A DNA stretch of 64,000 bases from Terriglobus roseus DSM 18391 (GTDB taxonomy: Bacteria; Acidobacteriota; Terriglobia; Terriglobales; Acidobacteriaceae): contig NC_018014.1 in the NCBI RefSeq assembly GCF_000265425.1, forward strand, positions 2,666,001-2,730,000, read 5' to 3'. The notes under the pieces are model-generated. The model was not told the DNA's origin. It made no database searches and saw only the letters and a list, made by a program, of their open reading frames with translations. Every line of letters begins with the position of its first letter. Within the stretch, counting starts at the first letter, position 1. A program made the position numbers and the translations under genes. This document shows, in pieces, positions 1 through 8,562 of this stretch.

Positions 1-537
1 GCCGTTACTCAACTGATTAGTGTCGGGGGCAGGGACAGTCTGTACGCCTGGAACGGTCGATGCCAGTTCCAGCGGATTCAGCGTGAATACGGGGAGCTTT
101 GCGAGCTCGTTAGCGCTGATCGTTCCGGCGAGCTGGCCGTTTTCGGTATTAAGCGTCTCGCCCGATGCTTCCACCGTGATGGTGTCGCCGCGCGAACCAA
201 CATTCAAGGTCACGTTGTACGTGGTAACTGTCGAGGAGCCAACGGAGACGTGCTGCGCCGTGAACTTCGAGAAGCCCTCATGCTCTGCACTGATCGTGTA
301 GTTTTCCGGGCTGAGTGCGTCGACTCGGAAGGAACCATCGGCACCGGTCGTCAGGGTACGGGTTTCGCCCGTCTGTTCGCCCTTGATGGTGATGACGGTC
401 TGGCCGATTGCGGCTCCGCTGGGATCTTTCGCTACGCCGGAGATGGCGCCTTTACTGGTCTGCGCGAAAGCCATTCCGTTTGCGAGAACGCACGAGGCCG
501 CGACGGCCAAAACTGGCATGAAGGGGGAACGCTTCAA
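1..537 (-). CDS. TonB-dependent receptor, N-terminal part (cut by window edge)
   Basis: This is the first 179 codons of an Oar-like outer-membrane receptor that continues beyond the left edge. The reading frame begins KRSPFMPVLAVAASCVLANG and has a signal peptide ending near AFAQT. A carboxypeptidase-regulatory-like beta-sandwich follows (about residues 24-110, GAISGVAKDPSGAAIGQTV), then a linker and the start of the plug (LAKLPVFTLNPLELASTVPG). No ATG fits the signal peptide well. I chose TTG at 537 because AGGAG lies 6 nt upstream on the minus strand (544-548). The alternative is the internal ATG six codons in. Such receptors probably import polymers or siderophores, but the substrate cannot be told. 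The family call is firm; the start is likely. Confidence 0.88.
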   Translation of the reverse strand, partial: MKRSPFMPVLAVAASCVLANGMAFAQTSKGAISGVAKDPSGAAIGQTVITIKGEQTGETRTLTTGADGSFRVDALSPENYTISAEHEGFSKFTAQHVSVGSSTVTTYNVTLNVGSRGDTITVEASGETLNTENGQLAGTISANELAKLPVFTLNPLELASTVPGVQTVPAPDTNQLSNG

Positions 538-585
538 TGAATACTCCTAGTTTGTCGAGCTGACTGGGTGGGGGCCCGCAGTAGT

Positions 586-606
586 ATTGGCAATCCAAGG
601 GCCAAT
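586..606. promoter_or_regulatory. Inverted repeat upstream of the partial receptor
   Basis: ATTGGC (586-591) and GCCAAT (601-606) form a perfect 6-bp inverted repeat with a 9-nt spacer, 49 bp upstream of the receptor start. Its symmetry and position suit an operator, but no regulator is encoded nearby. The assignment is inference. Confidence 0.3.
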
Positions 607-666
607 CTCAAGTTGTTGAAAATGAGGCTCGCATAGCGATATCTCGCCTTGCACCACAAGAATTAA

Positions 667-678
667 ATGAATATTCAT
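667..678. promoter_or_regulatory. Perfect 12-bp palindrome ATGAATATTCAT
   Basis: This AT-rich perfect palindrome lies between the partial receptor and the end of the hydrolase gene, about 130 bp upstream of the receptor. It could be an operator or part of an AT-rich promoter. The rest of the 538-760 gap shows no gene. Confidence 0.25.
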
Positions 679-760
679 AGGCGACCTACAACAAACGGAA
701 TCCGCCAAACGCCATCGATTTACGCGTCATTGAAATAGTTTTGACTCATCCATCGCGGAA

Positions 761-1885
761 TCAATGATTCAGAAAGGCGGTGATTTGTTCATTGAGGAAC
801 GTTCTGTCGGCTGGGCTGGCTCCGGCTCCGGCAGGGTGGCCCCACAGAGATGGGATGGGTGTCAGCGTGACGTGCGGGATGAAGGCCGCTTCGTATCTTG
901 CGTCTTCCAGGGGGAAGTAAAGATCCGTGGCTGAGGGCATGTAGAGGAACGGAACCTCGATCGATCGAAGGGCCTGCTCGACATCGCCATTGAAGTTGGT
1001 CGGTTTTCCCTCCGCCAGTGTCGTATTGCCGACGTTGTTCGACTCCCAGGTGCGCGCCTGCAGGATGTAGTTGTTCGCGTCGGCGCTGAAGCGTTTGCGG
1101 AAGCTGAACATGTACTGCTCGAAGGTGGTGCCGGGCGCTGCGGTGGTGCGCCAGAGTTCCTTGCGCCACCACTCCTGCGAGTAGAGCCAGCCGGCCCAGA
1201 CCATGCCGAAGGCCTCAAGTCCCTTCTCCGGCTCGGTCTTGTACTCGCCGTTCATGAAGGCAGGGTCGGCGGTGAGCGCGGCGATCTGGCCTTCAAGCCG
1301 AACGATCCCGTGGCCGTAGGTTTTGGCGGTGCCGCTTGTCGCGACGGCCCGGTCCATGAATGTGGGGTAGCTGACTGCCCACTGAAAAGCCTGCTGCGCC
1401 CCCATGGAAAAGCCAATGACCGCGCGCAGGTGCTGGATGTGCAGTTGCTCGATGAGCATCTGGTGCACAGCGTTTACGTTATCGCGGATGGTCATGACCG
1501 GAAAGCGTGGTCCGTCGAAGGGCGGCGGGGTGTTCGACGGAGAAGAGCTGCGGCCGTTGCCGAAGAGCTCGGAGGTGATGAGGAAGAGCTTTGAAGGGTC
1601 GAGGGCGCCTTTCGGGTAGTCGGGCGACTTTACTAGGAATTGGTAGCCCGTAAGGTTGGCCATGTAGTGCGAAGGAAGCAGGACCGCATTGGAGTGATCG
1701 GCGTTGAGCGTGCCGGTCGTGCCGTAGACGATGTGGGCTTCGGGAAGGACGACCCCGGACTCGGTTTTGAAGTTGTGAAGAACAAATTCATGGCGTTCGG
1801 GCGTCTGCGCCACCGTTTTCACGGGAGATTGACATACCGCGATGAGGTTGGATGAGAGGGTGAGCAGGATCAGGAGGCGGCGCAT
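761..1885 (-). CDS. Alpha/beta hydrolase, homoserine O-acetyltransferase (MetX)-like
   Basis: A secreted alpha/beta-fold protein of 374 residues. The MetX-like features are YGTTGTLNADHSNAVLLPSH (oxyanion region), SELFGNGRSSSPSN, and the nucleophile elbow GFSMGAQQ (Ser nucleophile). A C-terminal Asp (PSATDLYFP) and His (WGHPAGAG) complete the triad. The frame is open to a GTG at 1924, but the ATG at 1885 starts directly with a hydrophobic leader (MRRLLILLTLSSNLIAVC), so I prefer it. Export argues against a role in methionine synthesis. It is more likely an esterase or peptidase-like hydrolase of the MetX-like subfamily. It stands alone, followed by the partial receptor on the same strand. Confidence 0.8.
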   Translation of the reverse strand: MRRLLILLTLSSNLIAVCQSPVKTVAQTPERHEFVLHNFKTESGVVLPEAHIVYGTTGTLNADHSNAVLLPSHYMANLTGYQFLVKSPDYPKGALDPSKLFLITSELFGNGRSSSPSNTPPPFDGPRFPVMTIRDNVNAVHQMLIEQLHIQHLRAVIGFSMGAQQAFQWAVSYPTFMDRAVATSGTAKTYGHGIVRLEGQIAALTADPAFMNGEYKTEPEKGLEAFGMVWAGWLYSQEWWRKELWRTTAAPGTTFEQYMFSFRKRFSADANNYILQARTWESNNVGNTTLAEGKPTNFNGDVEQALRSIEVPFLYMPSATDLYFPLEDARYEAAFIPHVTLTPIPSLWGHPAGAGASPADRTFLNEQITAFLNH

Positions 1886-2038
1886 ATCGAGAGAATATGC
1901 CGACTTTACGGTCAGTGGAACCACTTAGAGCGCTTCTGTCCGCGACTGATTCTCTGTCCTTTTACATATGACCACAAGTATATGATTTTTCATCAACTTC
2001 CAGACTTTCATAGATTGCCGCTAGAGCTCGAAAATTGC

Positions 2039-2068
2039 TTGACAGTGATAGTTTCAAGCGGGTAAAAA
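2039..2068 (+). promoter_or_regulatory. Candidate sigma-70 promoter for the TonB-dependent receptor
   Basis: TTGACA at 2039-2044 is followed after 17-18 nt by GTAAAA/TAAAAA (2062-2068), about 70 bp upstream of the receptor ATG. The -35 is perfect and the -10 poor. The rest of the 1886-2138 gap is AT-rich with no gene. Confidence 0.4.
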
Positions 2069-2138
2069 GTCAACGCTACACAATACGATTCATCCATGTT
2101 TTGAACTTACGTTTTCTGTTTTTCTTTGGAGGCTTTTG

Positions 2139-5100
2139 ATGTATTCCTCACGATTCGCAATGAGGTCGCTGTTTGCGGCTTCTATGCTGATTCCCCTGGC
2201 GCATAGCGCTGTGGCGCAATCAGACGCTTCATCCCTATCGGGAACGGTGACCGACGCATCGGGCGCACTGCTCCCCAACGCAAAGGCAACAATCCACAGC
2301 GACGCAACCGGTTCCGACATCGTCGTCACCACCAACGCGAGCGGTAACTTCACGGTTCCGAACGTCCGTCCGGGCAACTACTCGGTCAAGATCGAGTCCG
2401 CGGGCTTCCAGTCCGTTACCTTGACCGCAGTTGCGGTGGATCCCAGCATCGGCAAGCACGTCGACATCAGCATGAAGGTCGGCGATGCCGGCACCTCGGT
2501 GAACGTCGAAGCCAACATCAACACCGTGCAGACGGAGAGCGCCGTCGTCGGTCAGCTCGTCACGCAGGAGCAGGTCAAGAGCATTCAGCTCAACGGCCGT
2601 AACCCGCTGTACCTTGCTCAGCTGGAGCCCGGCGTCGTACGGAATGCGCCGATGGCATCGTTCTCGTTCGGTCTGGACAACGGCCTGAACATCGGTGGCT
2701 CACGTTCGCAGGAGAGCGTCATCACACTGGACGGCGCACCCATGGTGCGTACCCGTTCCAACGGCACCAGCGTTGGCGTCGCCGACGTGGACTCCACCTC
2801 GCAGGTGCAGATCCTCACCAGCAGCTACCAGGCTGAGTACGGTCGCACGGCAGGCGGCCAGGTCCGCATGGTTCCCAAGAGCGGCACACAGGACTTCCAC
2901 GGTTCGGTGTTCGAGTACCTGCGTAACAACTTCTTCAATGCAAACACCTGGCAGCGCAAGCTCCCCACCAACGACGCGAGCATCCGGAACCACCCGGCAG
3001 CTTTCCGTTACAACCAGTTCGGCTTCAACATCAACGGCCCGCTGTACATCCCCGGCTTCTTCAACAAGAGCAAGCAGCACCTGTTCTTCTTGTTCGGCCA
3101 GGAGTACGTGCGGTACAACAATGCCGACACCGTCTTCCGCCGCGTTCCGACCGCGCTGATGCGCACCGGTAACTTCAGCGAACTGCTCGCACCGAACATC
3201 TTCTACAGCGGTGCGCAGCAGATTGTGAACCCGACCACCGGCGCCAACTATGCTGGCAACGTCATCCCGACGACCGATCTCAGCGCCAACGGCCTGGGTC
3301 TTCTGAAGGCTTTCCCGGATGCTAATGCAGCAGGCCCCAACTACAACTGGGTGGACGCCGCGACGCAGCAGCAGACGCAGCGCAAGGACACACTGGTGGT
3401 TGACTGGGTACCGGCAGACGCACATCGCGTTCGCCTCAGCATCCTGAACTACAACTATCACCAGTTTGAGCCGCACTACGGCAACTTCAACCGCAATCCG
3501 CGTATCTTCGACCGTCCGAACCAGATCGGCGTCGTGCACTATTCGTGGACGATCAACCCGACCACGGTGAACGAAGCGATCTTCTCTGCCGCTTCGGATC
3601 ACGTGACCATCGGTATCGATCAGTCCAGCGGACTGTTTGACCGTACCCGCTACGGCATCAACTATCCGTATCTGTACTCGTCTGCCACCAAGACGATCCC
3701 CAACAAGATCCCGACGGTTCAGCTCCCCAACTTCGACCTGCTGGACGGCGGTCCTTACCCGTCGCGTTCGGGCGGTATCGTCTACACGATCGCCGATAAC
3801 CTCACCAAGGTCATCGGGAACCACACGCTGAAGTTTGGCGTGGTTGCCGAGTACTCCGGTGAGAACAACTTCGATCAGATCACGGTCTCAAACACGCCTG
3901 GATCGACGAACAACCAGAACGGCAAGTTCACCTTCACAGACTCGCGGGTCGGTGGCACCTCGAGCAAGGTCGGCGTAGCGAACGCCGCATTGGGTCTCTT
4001 CGATCAATACGGCGAAATCGGTCAGCGTTCCTACACCGTCTACCGGGCATGGATGTACGAGGGTTTTGCGCAGGATGCATGGCGCGTGACACCCAACCTC
4101 GTGGTTGAGGCAGGTATCCGTTACAGCTTCTACAACCCGTACTACGCCAAGTGGGGCAACCAGTCCGTCTTCAGCCAGAAGGACTACAACACCGGCAATC
4201 AGGCAACGGTCAATCGCGCGACCGGTGTTGTTACCGGCAGCGATCAGCAGCGCTTGAACGGCGTCGTTATCCCGGGCAGCAGCTTCCCCGGCAGCGCGCA
4301 GGGACACGTTTCTGCTGACATTCTGGCAAACGGCTACTCGTACCTCTTCCGCGGCTACAGCAACCAGTACTCGCCAACGGTGAAAACGAACATCCAGCCG
4401 CGCTTCGGCATCACCTATCAGCCGCACCCCGGTATGGTGATCCGTGCAGGTGGTGGACGTTACGTGCAGCGCCTAGGCATCACGGACAACGTCTTTACGG
4501 GTGGCAACACGCCCTTCCAGCCGTCGTCAACCGTGCAGTTGGGTAGCGTCAATGCACCGGGTGGTGTGGGAGTCAACAACTTCCCGCTGAACTACTCGTC
4601 GCAGGCCTTCAACTACCCCAGCCCAGAGGCATACAACTGGAATGCAACCGTCGAACAGGAGTTCCCTTCCCTCGGCGTGCTGACCCTGGCCTATGCCGGT
4701 CGTAAGGGCATTCACCTGGAGAACATCCTGAACGTGAACCAGCTTCAGCCTGGAACCGTGCAGGCTAATCCTGGCGTCAACCAGGATGCGCTGCGCCCCT
4801 ACAAGGGCTTCAGCAACATCAACCAGGCGACCAACAGCGGTTCTTCCAACTACCACTCGCTGCAGGCAAACTTCCGTCGCCGTCTCACCAAGGGTCTGCT
4901 CCTGGGTGTGGCGTACACGTGGTCGAAGGCGATGGACTTTGGTTCCAGCAATGGCACCAATCTGCCCAACGCATTTGACAAGAACATCAACTACGGCCGT
5001 GCAGACTTTGATCGCCGTCACGTGTTCCTTGCGAACTTCGTCTACAACATCGACCAGTTCAACCACTCGTCGCACTTCATCAACCGCGCAGCGCTCGGTC

Positions 5101-5597
5101 ACTGGCAGTTCTCCGGTACCCTGCAGGCTCAGACGGGCGCACCGTTGAACGTGACCACCACGGTTGACTTTGCGGGTGTCGGACCTGGTTCGGGAAACCA
5201 GCTGGTTCCCACCACAAAGTCAGTCTCGACCTCCAAGAACTTTGCGGGTCAGTCGAGCACGGCAACGTGGTTCGATACGAGCGCCTTCGTAACGTCCAAC
5301 GCTGTTCTGAATTCCACGTACGCCGGTCGCTTTGCGCCGCGCGGAACGAGAAATCAGATTCAGGGACCTGGCTTCCAGAGCTACAGCGCTGCGCTGAACA
5401 AGGCGTGGACGCTGATCCCTGGCCACGACAGCACGCAGCTGAACTTCCGTGCGGAAGCCTTCAACCTGCTGAACAAGCCCACTGCCGACAACCCGGATCT
5501 CACCTACACCTCCGGTACGTTTGGACAGAGCAAGACCAAGGGCGGCACCTATGACCTGGGACGTCAGTTCCAGTTCAGCCTTCGCGTGGCTTTCTAA
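2139..5597 (+). CDS. TonB-dependent receptor, Oar-like with carboxypeptidase regulatory-like domain
   Basis: A complete 1152-residue outer-membrane receptor of the Oar-like group that is greatly expanded in Terriglobia. The signal peptide is about residues 1-27 (ending SAVAQSDAS). A CarboxypepD_reg-like domain follows (about 30-115, SLSGTVTDASGALLPNAKAT), then the plug (about 120-260, including GQVRMVPKSGTQDFHGSVFE). The rest is a beta-barrel ending in the terminal aromatic signal FQFSLRVAF. ATG at 2139 is preceded by TTTGGAGG with a 6-nt spacer. An in-frame TTG lies one codon upstream. It stands alone between a candidate promoter and a hairpin terminator. The substrate is unknown; large hydrophobic or polysaccharide-derived ligands are typical. 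Confidence 0.93.
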   Translation: MYSSRFAMRSLFAASMLIPLAHSAVAQSDASSLSGTVTDASGALLPNAKATIHSDATGSDIVVTTNASGNFTVPNVRPGNYSVKIESAGFQSVTLTAVAVDPSIGKHVDISMKVGDAGTSVNVEANINTVQTESAVVGQLVTQEQVKSIQLNGRNPLYLAQLEPGVVRNAPMASFSFGLDNGLNIGGSRSQESVITLDGAPMVRTRSNGTSVGVADVDSTSQVQILTSSYQAEYGRTAGGQVRMVPKSGTQDFHGSVFEYLRNNFFNANTWQRKLPTNDASIRNHPAAFRYNQFGFNINGPLYIPGFFNKSKQHLFFLFGQEYVRYNNADTVFRRVPTALMRTGNFSELLAPNIFYSGAQQIVNPTTGANYAGNVIPTTDLSANGLGLLKAFPDANAAGPNYNWVDAATQQQTQRKDTLVVDWVPADAHRVRLSILNYNYHQFEPHYGNFNRNPRIFDRPNQIGVVHYSWTINPTTVNEAIFSAASDHVTIGIDQSSGLFDRTRYGINYPYLYSSATKTIPNKIPTVQLPNFDLLDGGPYPSRSGGIVYTIADNLTKVIGNHTLKFGVVAEYSGENNFDQITVSNTPGSTNNQNGKFTFTDSRVGGTSSKVGVANAALGLFDQYGEIGQRSYTVYRAWMYEGFAQDAWRVTPNLVVEAGIRYSFYNPYYAKWGNQSVFSQKDYNTGNQATVNRATGVVTGSDQQRLNGVVIPGSSFPGSAQGHVSADILANGYSYLFRGYSNQYSPTVKTNIQPRFGITYQPHPGMVIRAGGGRYVQRLGITDNVFTGGNTPFQPSSTVQLGSVNAPGGVGVNNFPLNYSSQAFNYPSPEAYNWNATVEQEFPSLGVLTLAYAGRKGIHLENILNVNQLQPGTVQANPGVNQDALRPYKGFSNINQATNSGSSNYHSLQANFRRRLTKGLLLGVAYTWSKAMDFGSSNGTNLPNAFDKNINYGRADFDRRHVFLANFVYNIDQFNHSSHFINRAALGHWQFSGTLQAQTGAPLNVTTTVDFAGVGPGSGNQLVPTTKSVSTSKNFAGQSSTATWFDTSAFVTSNAVLNSTYAGRFAPRGTRNQIQGPGFQSYSAALNKAWTLIPGHDSTQLNFRAEAFNLLNKPTADNPDLTYTSGTFGQSKTKGGTYDLGRQFQFSLRVAF

Positions 5598-5647
5598 GCA
5601 CTCTCCGCTGGTCCAACGTTGTACGTAACTGAAGTCGCACCACACAA

Positions 5648-5690
5648 AACCCGGTTGGCCCGAATAACACTCGGTCCAACCGGGTTCTGT
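5648..5690. terminator. Bidirectional hairpin terminator
   Basis: AACCCGGTTGG (5648-5658) pairs perfectly with CCAACCGGGTT (5676-5686) across a 17-nt loop. It lies between two convergent genes, the receptor (+) and the rhodanese (-). There is a short pyrimidine-rich tail but no long T-run. Confidence 0.7.
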
Positions 5691-5717
5691 ATTTGCATCG
5701 GCGCCCTTGCGCCCGTT

Positions 5718-6191
5718 TCAACGAGAGGGACGATTCCAGGGGAATTTCGCTAACAACGAAGCCATCATGCAGGTGTTACTGACGCCGGCAAAGACCAGCC
5801 CCGCGCCGACGACCGCAGAGAGCAGATAAAGCCACGGCGATACCAGGAAGCCCATGATCATACCGAGCAGAACGAGTGATCCGGCCACCACTCTTACCTG
5901 CCGTTCCATGGCCCATGGTGCCCGTTCGGCGCGGACGACGGGGCTACCCGCAGCAATCCAGCCATCCATCCCGCCTTCGAGCACCGCGACAGACGCGAAG
6001 CCTTTCGATACGAGTGCTTCCTTCGCTTGCGCCGCTCGGCGTCCACTCTTGCAGATCAGCGTGATGCGGTCGGTCTCATCCCAGGCCTGACAGGTAAGGC
6101 TCAGTGTGCCGAGGGGAACAAGCGTCGAACCCGCAATGTGCCCTGCACCAAACTCCGCGTATTCACGAACGTCGATCCATCGCTCTGTCAT
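5718..6191 (-). CDS. Membrane-anchored rhodanese (YgaP-like, rhodanese + DUF2892)
   Basis: A 157-residue protein with an N-terminal single rhodanese domain (1-90) carrying the catalytic loop CKSGRR (Cys47). A DUF2892-type region follows with two membrane segments (about 100-118 and 120-140), as in YgaP-type sulfurtransferases. It is divergent from the ArsR and persulfide dioxygenase genes, with only 50 bp between the starts. It therefore probably shares an operator with them and handles sulfane sulfur at the membrane. Domain assignment is firm; the physiological role is inferred from neighbours. Confidence 0.88.
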   Translation of the reverse strand: MTERWIDVREYAEFGAGHIAGSTLVPLGTLSLTCQAWDETDRITLICKSGRRAAQAKEALVSKGFASVAVLEGGMDGWIAAGSPVVRAERAPWAMERQVRVVAGSLVLLGMIMGFLVSPWLYLLSAVVGAGLVFAGVSNTCMMASLLAKFPWNRPSR

Positions 6192-6241
6192 CCTTACCTC
6201 ACATCTACTACTATATTCTCATGTGGTGATATTATGAACCC
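6192..6241. promoter_or_regulatory. Divergent control region of the persulfide module
   Basis: This 50-bp AT-rich gap separates the start codons of the YgaP-like gene (-) and the ArsR gene (+). It holds an imperfect dyad around 6213-6234 (ATATTCTCA ... GGTGATATT). ArsR repressors of this type usually bind such a dyad over their own divergent promoters. The exact operator is not proven. Confidence 0.45.
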
Positions 6242-6589
6242 ATGGCCGCGCAAAAGATGAGCGACAAAATGATGGACCTTGTAGCGAGAAGGTTTCGTAC
6301 ACTCGGAGAGCCCTTCCGGCTCAGAATTCTGCAGGAGCTTGAAGGCGGCGAGCGGTCGGTGAATGAACTGGTCGCGGCGCTCGACGGGAATCAACCGAAT
6401 GTCTCGAAGCATCTGCAGGTGCTCAGTGATGCAGGACTGGTAAGTCGTCGGCGCGAGGGAACCTCAGTCTTTTACGCCATCAGCGACCCCATGGTCTTCA
6501 AGCTTTGCGCACTGGTCTGCCAGTCTGCGCTGGAAAAAAGCAAGCAGGAGTTTGAAGACCTGAGCGGGACGAGAGGAAGCAAGCGATGA
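6242..6589 (+). CDS. ArsR/SmtB-family transcriptional regulator
   Basis: A 115-residue winged-helix repressor. The recognition-helix region is NQPNVSKHLQVLSDAGLVSRR (about 50-70) and the wing is REGTSVFYAISD. Two cysteines, C89 and C93, sit in the C-terminal helix (FKLCALVCQ). No cysteine lies in the N-terminal helix, where BigR/YgaV-type persulfide sensors carry one of their pair. The stop overlaps the downstream dioxygenase start (ATGA), so the two are translationally coupled. It most likely senses persulfide or a thiophilic ligand through C89/C93 and represses both divergent transcripts. Confidence 0.9.
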   Translation: MAAQKMSDKMMDLVARRFRTLGEPFRLRILQELEGGERSVNELVAALDGNQPNVSKHLQVLSDAGLVSRRREGTSVFYAISDPMVFKLCALVCQSALEKSKQEFEDLSGTRGSKR

Positions 6590-7968
6590 AGATCAAGCGA
6601 TTCGAAGTGGCCGGTCTGGCTCAATACTCCTACATGATCTCGTCCGAGGGTAAGGCCGCCGTCATCGACGCCATGCGCGACACCGAAGTGTATGTGACCT
6701 ACGCTGCGTTGCACGATCTCAAGATCGTGCAGGTGCTGGAGACGCACATCCATGCTGACTTTGCAGCGGGTTCGCTTGCGCTGGCAAACACGACAGGAGC
6801 CGAGCTTTCCCTAAGCAGCTATGACCACGGCGAGCGGTACCAATATGCCATGCCGCATCGCGCCCTGGTTGATGGTGAATCCGTGCACATTGGAAAGGTG
6901 AGGCTGCAGGCTCTCCACACGCCGGGTCACACGCCGGAGCACCTGTCCTTTCTCGCCTACGACGAAGAGAAGAACGCGAACGAGCCCGTAGCGTTGTTCT
7001 CCGGCGACTTTCTTTTTGTCGGCTCGCTCGGCCGACCGGACCTGTTGGGAGAAGAAGCGAAGGTTGCGTTGGCCAACGAGTTGTATGTCAGCCTGCAGCA
7101 GCGGATCGCCTCGTTACCCGACGGAGTGCAACTGTTCCCTGGCCACGGCGCCGGCTCGCTTTGCGGATCCGGCATGAGCGACCGTCCTGAGTCGACGTTA
7201 GGTTACGAGCGCAAGACGAACCACCTCTTTCAACTCAGTCGTCCAGAGTTCGTGGAGACCATTCTTAGCACCGTCCCCCCAATGCCGACATACTACCCAC
7301 GCATGAAGCAGTTGAATGCGGACGGCGCGCGGGACGTATCGCATTTGCCGGGCGATCATGCACTTAACGCAGATACGGTGCATGCGCTCTCCCTCCTCGA
7401 CGATGTCACGATCCTGGACATCCGTAGTCCCGAGGCATTTGGTAGCGCACATCTTCCCGGAGCGATCAACATCGGCTCCGGCCAGAACCTGTCGATGTGG
7501 GCAGGATGGCTGATCGACCCGCATCACCGGATTGTTCTGGTGAACGATGCCGGGGATGACGAAGCGTCGCGTCGCGCTCTGGTGCGCGTCGGGCTGGACA
7601 ATATCGAGGGGTATCTTGCGAAGGGTTTCGCAGCCTGGGCTGCGGCAGGCATGGACCTGTCGCATACTCCTATGCTGTCGGTGCAGGAGGTGGCGTCAAC
7701 TTCTTCGCTCCAGGTGCTGGATGTCCGTAGTGATGCCGAATGGGCTAGCGGCCATATCCCCGGCGCGCAGCACGTTATACTTGGCGATCTTCCGCAACAT
7801 ATCTCGACCCTGCCGGATGGGCCGATCGTCACGGTGTGCGGGAGCGGATATCGCGCCAGCGTTGCCGCCAGCATTCTTCAGAGAAGTAGCCACGACGGGA
7901 GTGTCAGCGTCCTGGAAGGTGGCATGGCCGCCTGGAACTCCCAACTCCTTGCGGTGCAGCAAACCTAG
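6586..7968 (+). CDS. MBL-fold persulfide dioxygenase-rhodanese fusion (CstB-like)
   Basis: A 460-residue protein in three parts. An N-terminal metallo-beta-lactamase domain (about 1-240) has THIHADF, HTPGHTPEH, FSGDFLF and LFPGHGAGS as metal-site motifs. The central rhodanese (about 262-345) has Asn/Asp where the catalytic cysteine should be (LVNDAGDDEA). The C-terminal rhodanese (about 365-455) has an intact active loop with Cys418 (VCGSGYRA). This order, with a pseudo-rhodanese in the middle, is that of CstB, which oxidises persulfides to sulfite/thiosulfate. It overlaps the ArsR stop by 4 nt. Confidence 0.9.
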   Translation: MKIKRFEVAGLAQYSYMISSEGKAAVIDAMRDTEVYVTYAALHDLKIVQVLETHIHADFAAGSLALANTTGAELSLSSYDHGERYQYAMPHRALVDGESVHIGKVRLQALHTPGHTPEHLSFLAYDEEKNANEPVALFSGDFLFVGSLGRPDLLGEEAKVALANELYVSLQQRIASLPDGVQLFPGHGAGSLCGSGMSDRPESTLGYERKTNHLFQLSRPEFVETILSTVPPMPTYYPRMKQLNADGARDVSHLPGDHALNADTVHALSLLDDVTILDIRSPEAFGSAHLPGAINIGSGQNLSMWAGWLIDPHHRIVLVNDAGDDEASRRALVRVGLDNIEGYLAKGFAAWAAAGMDLSHTPMLSVQEVASTSSLQVLDVRSDAEWASGHIPGAQHVILGDLPQHISTLPDGPIVTVCGSGYRASVAASILQRSSHDGSVSVLEGGMAAWNSQLLAVQQT

Positions 7969-7977
7969 CGCCCAGCC

Positions 7978-8397
7978 CTAGGCGAAGGCTAAGACGATCG
8001 CACCCACGGTAATCAGAGCCCCGCCAGCGGCCTTCATCAGCGTGATGCGCTCTCCAAGCAGCGGCCAGGCAAGCAGAATGACGAAGACGACGCTCAGCTT
8101 GTCGATCGGCGCCACCTTCGAAGCCTGACCAAGCGACAGCGCGCGGAAGTAGCAGATCCACGACAGCCCCGTCGCCAGGCCCGACAGCGTCAGGAAGATC
8201 CAACTGCGACGCTCGATGTGCGCGATGCCGCCATGCGCACCGAAGCTGACAGCAATAACCCACGCGAAGAGTACGACGACCGTTGTGCGGACAGCGGTGG
8301 CAAGGTTGGGATCAACGCCGGCGACGCCCAGCTTGGCGAGTAGCGCTGTGGCGGCGGCGAAGACGGCCGAAAGCATTGCCCATACGATCCATGACAT
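7978..8397 (-). CDS. Half-size EamA/DMT-family transporter
   Basis: A 139-residue membrane protein with a single EamA repeat and about five hydrophobic segments. It ends in the family-like motif PLLGERITLMKAAGGALITVGAIVL. Most DMT exporters have two EamA repeats (about 300 residues), so this half-size form probably acts as a dimer. It converges on the persulfide dioxygenase gene with a 9-nt gap and diverges from the response regulator. The substrate is unknown. Confidence 0.82.
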   Translation of the reverse strand: MSWIVWAMLSAVFAAATALLAKLGVAGVDPNLATAVRTTVVVLFAWVIAVSFGAHGGIAHIERRSWIFLTLSGLATGLSWICYFRALSLGQASKVAPIDKLSVVFVILLAWPLLGERITLMKAAGGALITVGAIVLAFA

Positions 8398-8504
8398 TCG
8401 CTACACTCCACCGTGGTCATTCAAACTTTGAGGCGTTGCTTAGGGAAAATCGCGTGGCGCCTGTAGCCGTTACTCCGGCGAGTCAGCTATCGTCTCATCG
8501 CAGC

Positions 8505-8521
8505 CTTAAGTCTGCCTAAAG
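8505..8521 (+). promoter_or_regulatory. 11-bp direct repeat upstream of the response regulator
   Basis: CTTAAG (8505-8510) and CTAAAG (8516-8521) are in the longer near-repeat CAGCCTTAAGT / CTGCCTAAAGA, with an exact 11-bp period. That spacing suits binding by an OmpR-family dimer such as the product of the next gene. Autoregulation is inferred. Confidence 0.35.
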
Positions 8522-8562
8522 AACGGCGTGTGATCCTTAAACCGATTGTTTTGGTGGCAACA

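Noticed and set aside
2700..3824. 374-codon minus-strand frame inside the TonB-dependent receptor
   Set aside because: It is a shadow of a high-GC coding sequence. It is Val/Arg-rich with no recognisable domain, and the plus-strand receptor covers it fully.
7259..7268. Single TTCTTA inside the persulfide dioxygenase gene
   Set aside because: Only one copy, within coding sequence and without an 11-bp partner, so it is not counted as a kdp-type box.
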